From positions 1 through 64,000 of the forward strand of contig MNTU01000016.1 of assembly GCA_001917125.1 (NCBI GenBank): 64,000 nucleotides of DNA. The letters run 5' to 3'. The position numbers and the translations under genes were made by a program. Below are positions 34,519 through 43,303 of the stretch, piece after piece; positions within the stretch are counted from its first letter, which is position 1; each line of letters opens with the position of its first letter. The DNA is from Azospirillum sp. 47_25 (GTDB lineage Bacteria > Pseudomonadota > Alphaproteobacteria > RF32 > CAG-239). Under the pieces are notes generated by a model, which saw nothing but the letters and a program-made list of their open reading frames with translations, did not search any database and was not told the DNA's origin.

Positions 34519-35022
34519 TTTTGCGAGGATGGAAAGCAGCTTTTTAGTAGCCTCTTCCGAAGTAATATTGTCGCAAACGGCAACTTCGTTGGCCAAGCGG
34601 TCAAGCGCCTGCTCATAGATTTGACGTTCGCTGTAAGATTGTTCGGCCAGATTTTCATTGCGGTACAAATCGCGGACAACCTCCGCAATGGCAACCGGAT
34701 TGCCGGAATTGATTTTGTTCTCGTATTCCTGGGCGCGGCGTGACCACATAATCTTTTTAACTTTGGCCTTGCCTTTCAAAACGTTTAAGGCGTCATTCAT
34801 GGTCGAAGCTTCAGAGATTTTGCGTAATCCGACATTCTCGGCTTTGGCCATCGGAATACGCAAAGTCATTTTGTCTTTGGCAAAATTAACAACGATCAAT
34901 TCCAACTCCGAACCGGCAATTTTCTGTTTGGAAATATCGGCAACTTTACCGACGCCGTGTGCCGGATAAACAACATAATCACCGGAGTTGAATGCAATAG
35001 CAGATGAAGTTTTTTTATTCAT
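34516..35022 (-). CDS. carD: CarD-family transcriptional regulator
   Basis: CarD-like proteins bind RNA polymerase beta and stabilise open complexes. The 168 residues have the N-terminal RNAP-interacting Tudor-like domain (FNSGDYVVYPAHGVGKVADI, residues 10-29; KMTLRIPMAK near 50) and a helical DNA-binding C-terminal domain including the W-S-R-R-A-Q-E-Y motif near residue 91. SD AGGA precedes ATG. It is a monocistronic-looking gene ending in palindromic element C and a terminator. Confidence 0.94.
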   Translation of the reverse strand: MNKKTSSAIAFNSGDYVVYPAHGVGKVADISKQKIAGSELELIVVNFAKDKMTLRIPMAKAENVGLRKISEASTMNDALNVLKGKAKVKKIMWSRRAQEYENKINSGNPVAIAEVVRDLYRNENLAEQSYSERQIYEQALDRLANEVAVCDNITSEEATKKLLSILAK

Positions 35023-35150
35023 TTATCTGTCCTGTTCTGTTTATTTGAAGCTGATTGATTGTGAACATATCGTTCTGACTACGGGAGGGACTATACCACA
35101 TTTTTGAGGTCATTGCTAGTCTAAAAATCAAAAATTTTTGTCAAATAAAG

Positions 35151-35206
35151 AAAAGCCTCCCGAAACAAATTCAGAGAGGCTTTTATCCTTCGGCTCAAAA
35201 GAGCCG
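35151..35206 (-). terminator. Tandem hairpins after thyA
   Basis: Two hairpins lie just past the thyA stop. CGGCTC AAAA GAGCCG (35191-35206) has no T-tract, while AAAAGCCTC / GAGGCTTTT (35151-35184) is followed on the minus strand by T-rich sequence and is the likelier terminator. Confidence 0.7.
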
Positions 35207-35217
35207 CTATACAAACG

Positions 35218-36003
35218 CTAAACCGCAACCGGCGCCTTTATCGTCGGCCAGGGATCGTATCCTTCCAAATGAAAATCTTCATACACAAAATCTTCCAGAT
35301 TTCTGACTTCAGAATTAAGGGTCATCGTCGGAAGCGGGCACGGAGTCCGGCTTAACTGCTCCTTAACCTGCTCAAAGTGATTGGAATAAATATGCGTATC
35401 GCCGAAAGTATGAATAAACTCATAAGCTTCCAACCCGCACACCTGTGCCAGCATCATTGTCAACAAAGCATAAGATGCAATATTAAAGGGCACCCCGAGA
35501 AAACTGTCACAGCTACGTTGATATAACATCAGCGACAACCGGCCCTCGGCAACATAACACTGATACATCATATGACAGGGCGGCAGCTGCATCTGCCCGA
35601 GCTGAGACGGATTCCACGCCGTCACAATCATACGGCGGCTGTCAGGATTATGCTTCAGCTGATTAACCAGGTCTTTCAGCTGATCGATTCCCTCACCGTT
35701 CCAATTCCGCCATTGTGCACCGTAAACCGGACCGAGATCTCCGTTTTCATCTGCCCATTCATCCCAGATGGTCACGTTATTGTCATGCAGATACTTAATA
35801 TTCGTATCCCCTTTGATAAACCATAACAACTCATGAATAATCGCCCGGGTATAAAGCTTTTTGGTCGTCAGCAAAGGAAAACCTTTGGTTAAGTCAAATC
35901 GCAGCTGGCGGCCGAAAACCGAACGGGTTCCTGTACCGGTACGGTCACTTTTATCGATACCATGCTCCATGATATCCGACAGCAAATCTAAATACTGTTT
36001 CAT
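35218..36003 (-). CDS. thyA: Thymidylate synthase ThyA
   Basis: ThyA methylates dUMP to dTMP with methylenetetrahydrofolate. The 261-residue product starts [15 protein letters not shown], aligning with the E. coli start, so an upstream in-frame TTG at 36087 was not used. Motifs: [12 protein letters not shown] (residues 20-31), the catalytic Cys in [12 protein letters not shown] near residue 145, [17 protein letters not shown] near 166, and HIYSNH near 207. No clear SD precedes the ATG. The gene is monocistronic, and folA is not adjacent. Confidence 0.96.
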   Translation of the reverse strand: MKQYLDLLSDIMEHGIDKSDRTGTGTRSVFGRQLRFDLTKGFPLLTTKKLYTRAIIHELLWFIKGDTNIKYLHDNNVTIWDEWADENGDLGPVYGAQWRNWNGEGIDQLKDLVNQLKHNPDSRRMIVTAWNPSQLGQMQLPPCHMMYQCYVAEGRLSLMLYQRSCDSFLGVPFNIASYALLTMMLAQVCGLEAYEFIHTFGDTHIYSNHFEQVKEQLSRTPCPLPTMTLNSEVRNLEDFVYEDFHLEGYDPWPTIKAPVAV

Positions 36004-36133
36004 AAAAATTAGTTTTTTAGTTGATAATAAAAACAAAATAACTTGATTTTGTTTTGTCATATCATACCGGTACAAAGAATCAATCAAAAAAAAGCAGTAT
36101 CAGCTACCCGCAGAGACCAAGACATACGGATTT

Positions 36134-36290
36134 TCATATACGAGGTAAATAATAAGATTGAAGGGAAAAAGAACTTTTGGGATTTTCTTATATGAGAGGA
36201 GTAATAAGATTTTAGAGAGGAGAAAGCGGAGTGTACACCTTAGTACACGAGCATTTCCCCACTCGCAAAATCTGTATTAATCCTCCATAG
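36134..36290 (-). repeat. Palindromic 3'-end element D (after trmL), with duplicated distal arm
   Basis: The near arm runs from the last codons of trmL (gene-sense CTATGGAGGATTAATACAGA then TTTTGCGAG). The distal arm at 36190-36216 (TATGAGAGGAGTAATAAGAT then TTTAGAG) copies it inverted. A second, older-looking distal arm, CATATACGAGGTAAATAATA then AGATTG, lies at 36135-36160. Inner stem GAAA / TTTC; core GTGTACACCTTAGTACACGA. Confidence 0.75.
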
Positions 36291-36753
36291 CAGGAAAACC
36301 GTTTACTTGGCGAAGACACTCCCCCACCACCATCACCGCCGACACGGCCACATTGATTGACCGTGCATTGTGATTCATCGGAATCAGCAGGCGGGCATCG
36401 GCGGTTTGATGTACTTCCTCCGTCACGCCGGCCGATTCGCGTCCCATCAGGATAATATCGTTCGGCCGAAATTCAAAATTATAATAAGGCTCGCTGGCAT
36501 GTGTTGTCAAAAGCACGATTCGTCCGTATTCTTCCGGATGCTCGGCCCGATATTGCAAAAAATGCTCCCAGGAATGGTGACGACGGTATCTCACCATGTC
36601 CAGATAATCCATTCCCGCCCGTTTTAAGGTCCTCTCGGAGAAAATAAACCCGCACGGCTCTATGATATCAAGCTCAATGTCCAAACATGCTCCAAGACGC
36701 AATAATGTGCCGGTATTTTGCGGAATGTCAGGTTGAAACAACGCCAGACGCAT
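36277..36753 (-). CDS. trmL: tRNA (cytidine(34)-2'-O)-methyltransferase TrmL
   Basis: This SPOUT-fold enzyme methylates the wobble nucleotide of leucine tRNAs. With the start at 36753 (SD AGGAG 8 nt upstream) it has 158 residues, the normal TrmL size; 16 additional upstream codons were rejected. Motifs: LFQPDIPQNTGTLLRLGACL at the N-terminus, LTTHASEPYYNFEF near residue 78, ILMGRESAGV near 101, and the C-terminal MNHNARSINVAVSAVMVVGE with the SAM-binding knot. Its last codons belong to element D. Confidence 0.95.
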   Translation of the reverse strand: MRLALFQPDIPQNTGTLLRLGACLDIELDIIEPCGFIFSERTLKRAGMDYLDMVRYRRHHSWEHFLQYRAEHPEEYGRIVLLTTHASEPYYNFEFRPNDIILMGRESAGVTEEVHQTADARLLIPMNHNARSINVAVSAVMVVGECLRQVNGFPAMED

Positions 36754-36873
36754 TTTAAATCTCCTCTCCAGAATGGTTTTCTTTCTCCATAGCTCCAAAT
36801 CATCTTCAGCGCAAGCTTTTAAAACAGCAAAAGGAGCACCGTTAAAGATGCTCCCTCAATAAGCCCGGCCGTA

Positions 36874-37395
36874 TCAGAACTTGCCGCGGCGATAATATAA
36901 ATCAATCATATCCCGCAGCTTCCGACACTTTTCCAATGCAGAAACCGGCGGATAATAAGCCCAGTGCCTGCCCTTCAAACCGTTAGCCCATGCCGTGTAA
37001 ACCTTATTGGCCTGCACAAAATAACGGCATTGCTCGGAAAGATAGGCATTGGTTCCGTGATGTTCCTCCCGAGGACGCAACTCGGCATATAAGTCGTCCT
37101 CAAGGGTCAAAGCATTGTTTCCGGTCATCTGTCGGGCAATTTCCAAGCCTTTCTGAAAGAAAGCCGTACGCTTGTCTTCCTCTTTCTCCACATAACCGGC
37201 AAAATCAGCGACGGTAACCAAACCGTAAGATGATCTCAGCCGCAAATCGGGAAGCACATTGCGTAGCAACTGCTTAAACGGTTCGCGCTTTTGCGGAAAA
37301 ACCTCCAGATTCAACAGTTGATTTTCATCTTTAACAACAACACCAGTAAAGTTTCTGAACTGATTCGCAACCAGTTCCTCTATTCTCTTGCACAT
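36874..37395 (-). CDS. Hypothetical protein
   Basis: The 173-residue soluble protein has no family I recognise. It is mixed alpha/beta at first (VVVKDENQLLNLEVFPQK) and helical later, with many charged and aromatic residues. A stretch near residues 110-145 (EEHHGTNAYLSEQCRYFVQANKVYTAWANG) has several His, Tyr and Trp. No signal or membrane segment is present. Only a weak SD is seen. It stands alone between trmL and element E. Confidence 0.55.
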   Translation of the reverse strand: MCKRIEELVANQFRNFTGVVVKDENQLLNLEVFPQKREPFKQLLRNVLPDLRLRSSYGLVTVADFAGYVEKEEDKRTAFFQKGLEIARQMTGNNALTLEDDLYAELRPREEHHGTNAYLSEQCRYFVQANKVYTAWANGLKGRHWAYYPPVSALEKCRKLRDMIDLYYRRGKF

Positions 37396-37530
37396 AATCT
37401 TAGGTATTTGGGTTTATAATAATTTAATCTTGACCGCTAAAATAACACAACTTACGACAAGAGTCAAATTTTTGTCCAAAAAAATTTTTTCCGGCATTTC
37501 GTAAAATTGTTCCAATCACCGACAGAACAA

Positions 37531-37750
37531 ACTTTTAAACGTTGATTTCAATAAAGGCTTATGCTGCGAAGTAACTTCTGAACAACGTGTACATCCAGCT
37601 ACACGAATAAAAATTACAAGTATGGCAAGCTTTTAAACGTTGATTTTGATAAAGGCTTGTGCTGCGAAGTAACTTTTGAACGACGTGTACATCCAGCTAC
37701 ACGAGTGAAAAAATTACAAGCATGACAAGCCTTTAGCAAAATCAAACATT
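37531..37750 (-). repeat. Palindromic 3'-end element E (after ychF), tandem duplicated
   Basis: Two direct copies of a roughly 99-nt unit (about 37532-37629 and 37631-37730) share about 85-90 per cent of positions. Each has core CGTGTACATCCAGCTACACG with an inner stem GTAACTTTT / AAAAAATTAC. The copy next to ychF has outer arms AAAGGCTTGT / ACAAGCCTTT extended by GTTGATTTTG / CAAAATCAAAC, which reaches the ychF stop codon (gene sense GTT TGA). This is the most diverged core of the family. Confidence 0.75.
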
Positions 37751-38851
37751 GAAGAGGAAATTCATCATATCCCCGTCTTTTACAACATAATCTTTGCCTT
37801 CCGAACGCATTTTACCGGCATCTTTACAGGCCTGTTCGGAACCGTATTTGACAAAGTCTTCGTATGAAATCGTTTCCGCACGAATAAAACCGCGTTCAAA
37901 ATCGGAGTGAATGATACCGGCACAAACCGGCGCTTTTGAACCTTTCAGAAATGTCCAGGCACGCACTTCTTTCGGCCCGGCGGTAAAATAGGTTTCCAGC
38001 CCCAAAAGCTTGTAACCTGCCCGGATGATTTTTGCCAGACCGGTTTCTTCCAGCCCCAGAGAGGCAAGAAATTCCTTCTTCTCTTCTTCCGATTCCAGCT
38101 GCGCCACTTCCGATTCGATTTCGGCGGAAATGATAACCGCACCCGCCCCTTCGGCAGCAGCTTTGGTCATAACCATATCTGAAAATTTATTGCCCGTAGC
38201 GGCGGAATCTTCATCAACGTTGCAAACATACAAAACCGGCTTGGCCGTCAGCAACTGCAGCATTTTATATTCTTTGCAGGCATCTTTTTCCGTTGGCGCC
38301 GGCGCAGCGGTACGAGCCGGTTTTCCGGCTTTCAGCGCCTCAATGACCGGACGCATGACCGCCTCACGCACCACATATTCCTTTTCTCCGGTTTTGGCTT
38401 TTTTCTGTACTTGGTCATAGCGTTTTTCCAACGATTCCAAATCGGCAATCATCAATTCGGTTTCAACGATTTCCGCATCACGGATAGGATCAACCGACCC
38501 CTCGACATGGGTAATATTATCATTCTCAAAACAGCGCAAAACGTGAATAATCGCATCAACCTCGCGGATATTGGCCAAGAATTGGTTGCCCAGTCCCTCA
38601 CCTTTGGAAGCTCCCTTCACCAAACCGGCAATATCGACAAATTCCAGCTGTGTCGGAGTCACCATCCGCGGTTTGACAATCTCAGCCAGTTTATCCAGCC
38701 GGGCATCGGGAACGGCCACCCGTCCGGTGTTCGGCTCAATCGTACAAAAGGGAAAATTGGCCGCCTGCGCTGCAATGGTCTGCGTCAGGGCATTAAACAA
38801 AGTTGATTTTCCCACATTCGGCAAACCGACGATTCCGCAATTAAAACCCAT
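37742..38851 (-). CDS. ychF: Redox-regulated ATPase YchF (EngD/OLA1 family)
   Basis: This P-loop protein of the Obg superfamily prefers ATP and binds ribosomes. The 369 residues contain Walker [15 protein letters not shown] (residues 8-21), the switch [20 protein letters not shown] near residue 73, NVDE as a diverged N-K-x-D motif, and a C-terminal TGS domain (VRAWTFLKG, then [16 protein letters not shown]). The SD AAGGAG lies 8 nt before ATG but is wholly inside a 12-bp hairpin (38859-38890), so translation initiation is likely controlled. Confidence 0.96.
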   Translation of the reverse strand: MGFNCGIVGLPNVGKSTLFNALTQTIAAQAANFPFCTIEPNTGRVAVPDARLDKLAEIVKPRMVTPTQLEFVDIAGLVKGASKGEGLGNQFLANIREVDAIIHVLRCFENDNITHVEGSVDPIRDAEIVETELMIADLESLEKRYDQVQKKAKTGEKEYVVREAVMRPVIEALKAGKPARTAAPAPTEKDACKEYKMLQLLTAKPVLYVCNVDEDSAATGNKFSDMVMTKAAAEGAGAVIISAEIESEVAQLESEEEKKEFLASLGLEETGLAKIIRAGYKLLGLETYFTAGPKEVRAWTFLKGSKAPVCAGIIHSDFERGFIRAETISYEDFVKYGSEQACKDAGKMRSEGKDYVVKDGDMMNFLFNV

Positions 38852-38858
38852 AATAAAA

Positions 38859-38890
38859 ACTCCTTAATTTTCAATCTCAAATTAAGGAGT
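38859..38890 (-). promoter_or_regulatory. Hairpin sequestering the ychF SD (also terminator-like)
   Basis: A perfect 12-bp inverted repeat (minus-strand ACTCCTTAATTT / AAATTAAGGAGT) has an 8-nt loop. The 3' arm contains the SD AAGGAG at 38860-38865, and TTTTTATT leads directly to ATG at 38851. It can act as terminator of the upstream glycosyltransferase gene, and if read through would hide the ychF ribosome-binding site. Confidence 0.7.
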
Positions 38891-38934
38891 CTTATACCTG
38901 ATAGAGTCAGAGATTTCAAGCCTATTCTGGCACT

Positions 38935-40005
38935 CTACAGCTTAAACCCGAACAAAACCGTTCTTTCACCTTTAGCTTTGTGAAACAGCGTCAGCCCCAA
39001 CAGCGCAATATGTGTTTTGCGCCCGATTTTCAAACGCAACAGAGACTTGCGCAGCCCTTTGACCGCTTTTTTAACCTTGCAACAGGTTTCGCAGCGGCAA
39101 TAGCTCTTATAATCGGCGCTTTCCATCAACCCTTTCAACAGTTCGTTCCTGGCCATATCGTCATAAGAAACGCCGAGCTTATGCAGCAAAGCTTTAACCT
39201 GCTCATAATAAGCTGCCGGATTTTCATTATTGGTAAATCCCGTCACCAAAATACGCCCTGGCAAATCAAATTTACCCAGCCAGTGCTGCTCTTTATAATA
39301 GTCAAAAATGCGCTGGAAAATAACCAGATTATCTTTGCCGCTGCGCAGTTTTCGGCTGCTCATAATCGAATTGTCCCGCTGGCGGTAATAATAGGCACCG
39401 CCGTCACTGATGACGATTTTTTTCAAGTGCGGCAGCAACACATGGTGAAAATACTCATCTTCATAAATATATCCCTCGGGAAACTTCATCCCCAGATCAA
39501 GCAGCGTCTGGCGGCGGTAAAGCTTTCCCCAGGCCACCACCCACAATTGTTTAAGTATTTCGTTGGTAATTTCAAAAGTGCCGGACTCATGCCCGGAAAG
39601 CATCCGCTGCCGATCGATTCGCTTCGGCTGATAATAAGACCAAATATCATGAACACAAGCAATGTCGGCCTTGCTCCGCAACATATCCTTAACCAAATTT
39701 TCAATACAATCCAAACTCAGCCAATCGTCGGAATCAAGAAAAAAGACATATTCCCCCTGAGCAACCGGCAAAGCGGCATTCCGCGCCGAAGACAAACCGC
39801 CGTTGACTTTGTTAATCACTTTAATCCGGCGGTCAAGCATGGCATAATCTTTAAGAATGTCTTCGCAACGGTCCGGCGAACCGTCATTGACACAGATAAT
39901 TTCCAAATCGCTGTATGTCTGATGAATGACCGATTCCAAACAATCCGGCAGAAACACTTCAACTTTGTAAATGGGAATGATAACTGAAACTAAGGGCTGG
40001 GACAT
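38935..40005 (-). CDS. Family 2 glycosyltransferase
   Basis: This GT-A fold glycosyltransferase has 356 residues. The N-terminal VSVIIPIYKVEVFLPDCLES (residues 6-25), ICVNDGSPD near 38 and the DXD-like LDSDDWLS near 91 are typical of GT2 enzymes using nucleotide sugars. The C-terminal 130 residues are basic and include RCETCCKVKK. Start: ATG 40005 was preferred because GAGGAG is 6 nt upstream; the ATG at 40011 abuts the SD. It is similar in plan to the next gene upstream, so the two are paralogues that probably decorate a surface polysaccharide. Confidence 0.88.
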   Translation of the reverse strand: MSQPLVSVIIPIYKVEVFLPDCLESVIHQTYSDLEIICVNDGSPDRCEDILKDYAMLDRRIKVINKVNGGLSSARNAALPVAQGEYVFFLDSDDWLSLDCIENLVKDMLRSKADIACVHDIWSYYQPKRIDRQRMLSGHESGTFEITNEILKQLWVVAWGKLYRRQTLLDLGMKFPEGYIYEDEYFHHVLLPHLKKIVISDGGAYYYRQRDNSIMSSRKLRSGKDNLVIFQRIFDYYKEQHWLGKFDLPGRILVTGFTNNENPAAYYEQVKALLHKLGVSYDDMARNELLKGLMESADYKSYCRCETCCKVKKAVKGLRKSLLRLKIGRKTHIALLGLTLFHKAKGERTVLFGFKL

Positions 40006-40147
40006 AATCATCTCCTCGGAACAAGACTCTGTAGAGGAGATAATAACTAAATTATTTTAAATTAAAACCTTTTATTGTTGTTTCGGTTTATTTTGTCCGA
40101 AACCGCATAAATCGCCTGCCGCGCCAAACGCCGCAAAACTGCCGGAG

Positions 40148-41152
40148 CTATCTTTTTATTTTAAACGTCAGCCCCAGAAAACGAATAATTTTAAACTTCT
40201 TGCAGTGAGAATTTTTGACGCTGAAAATTTTCTCTGCCAGTTTCAGCTTCTTAAAATGCGTCATTTTCTCTATAACCGAAGAACCATAAGCTTTTTTCAG
40301 ATAAGCAACAAAATCATCTCTGATTTTCATATATTCTTCGTTGCCCCATAGAGCAAAACGATTAAGATGCCCTTCCAAACCGCTCAGAAACTTATGAACA
40401 ATTTTCAACTTAACCGTCTGAGGCTGACACTGATAAATCGGCATTTTCTCCAAATATTTAAAAGCAACAACTTCTCCTTGAACACAGCCCAAATCAGCTG
40501 TTGCAGAATCTTTCCGATTCATCCGGTAATTATAGAAATGCTCGGGAATATACCGACAGACAGGGTTGCTAAAATAACAAACCATACTGAAAATCGTATC
40601 TTCGGCAATTTTAATCCCGACGGGAAAAACAATGTCATTAGCCAGAATAAAATCCCTGCGATACAGTTTATTCCAGATAACCGCAGAAAAAGCATAAATG
40701 GCAGCTTCGTCATTTAAATCCATTTCCCCGCAAATACCTTCAAGCAAGGGATTATCCCAGATAATCTTTTGATCATTTTCCCATAGATTATGCGCAAAAA
40801 TCACGATATCGGAATGATTATGCTCGGCTTCCTGATAAATCTTTGCCAGACAATCCGCCTCCCAAAAGTCATCCCCGTCCAAAAACGCGAGATATTCACC
40901 TTTTGCGGCGGCAATTCCGTCATTCCGGGCGGCCGAAACTCCTGCATTTTTCTTGTCTATAATAACAATCCGGCTGTCTTTGCCGGCATATTCTTCCAGA
41001 ATTCGCAGAGAAGCATCTTTCGAACCGTCATTGATACAAATAATTTCCATATCGTTAAAATTCTGGCTGATAACGCTGTCCAAACATCGGGAAAGATATT
41101 GTTCAACATTATAAACCGGAATAATAACCGATACTTTCGGCTGTTTTTCCAT
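40148..41152 (-). CDS. Family 2 glycosyltransferase (paralogue)
   Basis: This 334-residue GT2 enzyme has VSVIIPVYNVEQYLSRCLDS at residues 7-26, ICINDGSKD near 39 and the metal-binding LDGDDFW near 92. The KMTHFKKLKLAEKIFSVKN tail is basic, suggesting peripheral membrane attachment. It shares architecture with the 38935-40005 gene and lies 142 nt upstream of it. The SD GGGAG precedes ATG. The acceptor is unknown; no polymerase or flippase gene accompanies the pair. Confidence 0.88.
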   Translation of the reverse strand: MEKQPKVSVIIPVYNVEQYLSRCLDSVISQNFNDMEIICINDGSKDASLRILEEYAGKDSRIVIIDKKNAGVSAARNDGIAAAKGEYLAFLDGDDFWEADCLAKIYQEAEHNHSDIVIFAHNLWENDQKIIWDNPLLEGICGEMDLNDEAAIYAFSAVIWNKLYRRDFILANDIVFPVGIKIAEDTIFSMVCYFSNPVCRYIPEHFYNYRMNRKDSATADLGCVQGEVVAFKYLEKMPIYQCQPQTVKLKIVHKFLSGLEGHLNRFALWGNEEYMKIRDDFVAYLKKAYGSSVIEKMTHFKKLKLAEKIFSVKNSHCKKFKIIRFLGLTFKIKR

Positions 41153-41218
41153 GATTATTCTCCCTGTTTAATTGCAAAATTGCCTGTTCAGGCTATTAGC
41201 TGGCAGGAGAAAAGTCAA

Positions 41219-41806
41219 CTATTTCAGGGTAGATTTATTCAGATTTCCGATTCGATTTGAAAAGGCGGCGACACCGTCCTTCAAAAGCAGGCCGATATTC
41301 TCGGTTACCAATAAAATATTATGCTCCAAAACCGCCTGATCGGCTTTTGAAAAACCCGCCAAAACATGATTAACCACCGCAGACGGCGGCAAACCGTTAT
41401 CCGGATGACCGATGCCCAGACGAACACGGTTATAATTCGGACCAATCGCCGCATCAATGCTTTTCAAACCGTTATGCCCGCCGGCACCGCCGCCGAGCTT
41501 GGCCTTTATCTGAGTAATTTTCAAATCCATGTCATCATGGATAACGACAATATTCTGCGGCAGAATTTTATAAAAGGCAGCCGCTTTGACCACCGAATTG
41601 CCGGAAAGGTTCATATAAGTCTGCGGTTTAAGCAAATAAACTTTCTCACCGTCAATTTTTCCCTCGCTGATCAAACCGTCAAACTTTACCTTATAAGGCG
41701 CAAAACCATACTTGTCATGAATGGCGTCCGCCACCATAAAACCGACATTATGACGGGTCTTGGCATATTCTGCCCCGGGATTACCCAAACCGACAATTAA
41801 AAACAT
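41219..41806 (-). CDS. pth: Peptidyl-tRNA hydrolase
   Basis: Pth releases tRNA from drop-off peptidyl-tRNAs. The 195 residues have GLGNPGAEYAKTRHNVGFMV (residues 6-25) including Asn and the catalytic His, then LKPQTYMNLSG near 59, VIHDDMDL near 87 and the GGGAGGHNGLKSI loop near 103. Length and motif order are normal. A SD AGGGAG precedes ATG. It follows rplY (bL25), a common bacterial pairing, across palindromic element F. Confidence 0.96.
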   Translation of the reverse strand: MFLIVGLGNPGAEYAKTRHNVGFMVADAIHDKYGFAPYKVKFDGLISEGKIDGEKVYLLKPQTYMNLSGNSVVKAAAFYKILPQNIVVIHDDMDLKITQIKAKLGGGAGGHNGLKSIDAAIGPNYNRVRLGIGHPDNGLPPSAVVNHVLAGFSKADQAVLEHNILLVTENIGLLLKDGVAAFSNRIGNLNKSTLK

Positions 41807-41822
41807 TTTCTCTCCCTATTTG

Positions 41823-41952
41823 AAAAAACGGTTTTAGAGACATAAATAAGGCGATTTCTAACGGCAAGAAAAATTTCAGCGCACAAGAAGTACGTAAATT
41901 TTGAGTCCGCGTAAAATCGCCTTAGATAGTCTATAAAACTATTTTCTGAGGA
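41823..41952 (-). repeat. Palindromic 3'-end element F (after rplY)
   Basis: A nearly continuous inverted repeat: GAAAAAACGGTTTTAGAGAC (41822-41841) matches gene-sense AGAAAATAGTTTTATAGAC, which contains the last codons and stop TAG of rplY. Further inward TAAGGCGATTT pairs perfectly with AAATCGCCTTA, then AAAATTT / AAATTTT around core GCACAAGAAGTACG. The distal arm reaches the SD region of pth. Confidence 0.78.
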
Positions 41953-42229
41953 AATCGACGTGCAACGGCATATCGCTTACCGGATGAAACTGAACATCCT
42001 GGCAAACAACCTTATGTTTTTTGCCGTCAACATTGATTTCGATATCGGCGTCATAGAAACCGACCATGTCCAAAGCTTTTTCCAGCTGAACCGGATCCAA
42101 GCTGATCATCAGGGCTTCTTTGTTACCGCCATAAATAACCGCGGGAACGCGGCCTTCACGACGACATGCACGAGCTGCCCCCTTACCTGCTTTTTCACGC
42201 AGTTTTGCGTCAAAAGTAATATCTGCCAT
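41939..42229 (-). CDS. rplY: 50S ribosomal protein bL25, short form
   Basis: bL25 binds 5S rRNA. The 96-residue product begins MADITFDAKLREKAGKGAAR; the start at 42229 has SD AAGGAA, and 19 upstream codons without SD were dropped. REGRVPAVIYGG near residue 23, ALDMVGFYDADIEINVDGKKHKV near 50 and the ending HPVSDMPLHVDFLR match the family. The C-terminal TL5/CTC domain found in longer alphaproteobacterial homologues is missing, so this is the short, E. coli-like form. The final codons are mirrored in element F. Confidence 0.93.
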   Translation of the reverse strand: MADITFDAKLREKAGKGAARACRREGRVPAVIYGGNKEALMISLDPVQLEKALDMVGFYDADIEINVDGKKHKVVCQDVQFHPVSDMPLHVDFLRK

Positions 42230-42340
42230 CTTTGTATTCCTTAAATAAATTAAACAAATCCCCGTGCACCTCCAGGGGTGTTGCACAGGTAAGAATGCTT
42301 TTACAACTTTATTTCAGATATTTCAAGCGCTTTTTTAAAA

Positions 42341-42369
42341 ACCGAAGAGGGGAGAAAACCTCCCCTCTT
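42341..42369. terminator. Intrinsic terminator
   Basis: The stem AAGAGGGGAG / CTCCCCTCTT has a 5-nt loop, with TTTT on the plus side and a TTCGGTTTTT run on the minus side. It ends the small membrane-protein group (43865 to 42371). Confidence 0.8.
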
Positions 42370-42370
42370 T

Positions 42371-42673
42371 TCAGGCGCGCAAAGAATAAAACTCCCGATC
42401 TCCTTCCGGCTTCCCCACGACGACCGCAGGAAGCGACACGCCGGAGCGGCCTTGTCCTTCACTCAAATTAACAAAAACGCCGTGGCACAAAACGCTGCCG
42501 TTATAAAACGTGGCATGCCAGCCGGTCGCTTCGGAAAAATAATCCAGTTTGGCCGTAACTTCCTGCTCTTCGGGCCTTTGCCCGGCAGAAACGGAAACGT
42601 CGTTTTTAACATTTTTCCAATACACCAAAGCAATCAATGCGGCAATAACCGCAAGCATAATAATCATTTCCAT
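42371..42673 (-). CDS. Small membrane-anchored protein, unknown
   Basis: The 100-residue product has one N-terminal membrane helix (residues 3-19) and a soluble 80-residue domain with several glycines and predicted strands (TGWHATFYNGSVLCHGVFVNL). No family is recognised. It lies 26 nt after the next membrane-protein gene and shares its transcript. Expected to sit in the inner membrane. Confidence 0.5.
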   Translation of the reverse strand: MEMIIMLAVIAALIALVYWKNVKNDVSVSAGQRPEEQEVTAKLDYFSEATGWHATFYNGSVLCHGVFVNLSEGQGRSGVSLPAVVVGKPEGDREFYSLRA

Positions 42674-42699
42674 AACTATGTTTTTTGAAGATTAACAAA

Positions 42700-43212
42700 C
42701 TAAGCCAGCCCCAGATTTCTCAGCTTTCGGCTGACCAGAAACTTTTCCTTTTCTCCCCAGTCCATTTTTTCCAAAAGCTCTACTTCCACCCGGGCGGACC
42801 AAAACGAATACCGAACAACCCGGCACCAGTAATATTCGCCTTCCTGCGGATAATGGCTCAGCATCTGCACCGCAATAACCGGAATGTTGCTGACATGTGT
42901 CACCATCATCCCTCTGACAATACCGTCGCCTTTCTGCAGCAAAAGACAAGGATAACGGAGCCCGCTTTTTGCCCGCCGCCACAAACGGATATCTATCCAG
43001 AATTTATAGACTGCCGCCGCGGCAAAACAGAACAACCCCGGCCAAGCCGACAACTGCTGCGAATAGAGCATAACAACAACCCACAATCCGAATAGCATAA
43101 TCTGCATCTGAATATCCTGCAGGCGGGACATTGCTTTAAAGGCCCAAAGCTTGTTCGCATATCTCACCATAAAAAAAGCCAGCAAGACATACATTAAAAC
43201 AACAAGTTTCAT
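42700..43212 (-). CDS. Membrane protein with C-terminal soluble domain, unknown
   Basis: The 170-residue product has an N-terminal helix (residues 3-17) and two more near 37-52 and 57-72, then a soluble region of about 95 residues with GDGIVRGMMVTHVSNIPVIAV and a basic end. Layout and length resemble the next gene upstream (43341-43865), suggesting a diverged pair, but primary-sequence similarity is weak. Function unknown. Confidence 0.5.
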   Translation of the reverse strand: MKLVVLMYVLLAFFMVRYANKLWAFKAMSRLQDIQMQIMLFGLWVVVMLYSQQLSAWPGLFCFAAAAVYKFWIDIRLWRRAKSGLRYPCLLLQKGDGIVRGMMVTHVSNIPVIAVQMLSHYPQEGEYYWCRVVRYSFWSARVEVELLEKMDWGEKEKFLVSRKLRNLGLA

Positions 43213-43303
43213 AGTTTATAGTTTTTAAGATTAATAATTCAGAAAATAAATGATTTTGCCGTTATTATAAACATTAGAAACGCATTGTCAATTAAACAAG
43301 CAA

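Noticed and set aside
36004-36087. N-terminal extension of ThyA from a TTG at 36087
   Set aside because: ThyA homologues start at MKQYLDLL; the extension is hydrophobic, non-conserved and has no SD.
37531-37750. CRISPR array
   Set aside because: Only two copies in direct repeat, without short unique spacers; each unit is a palindrome of the family found behind other genes.
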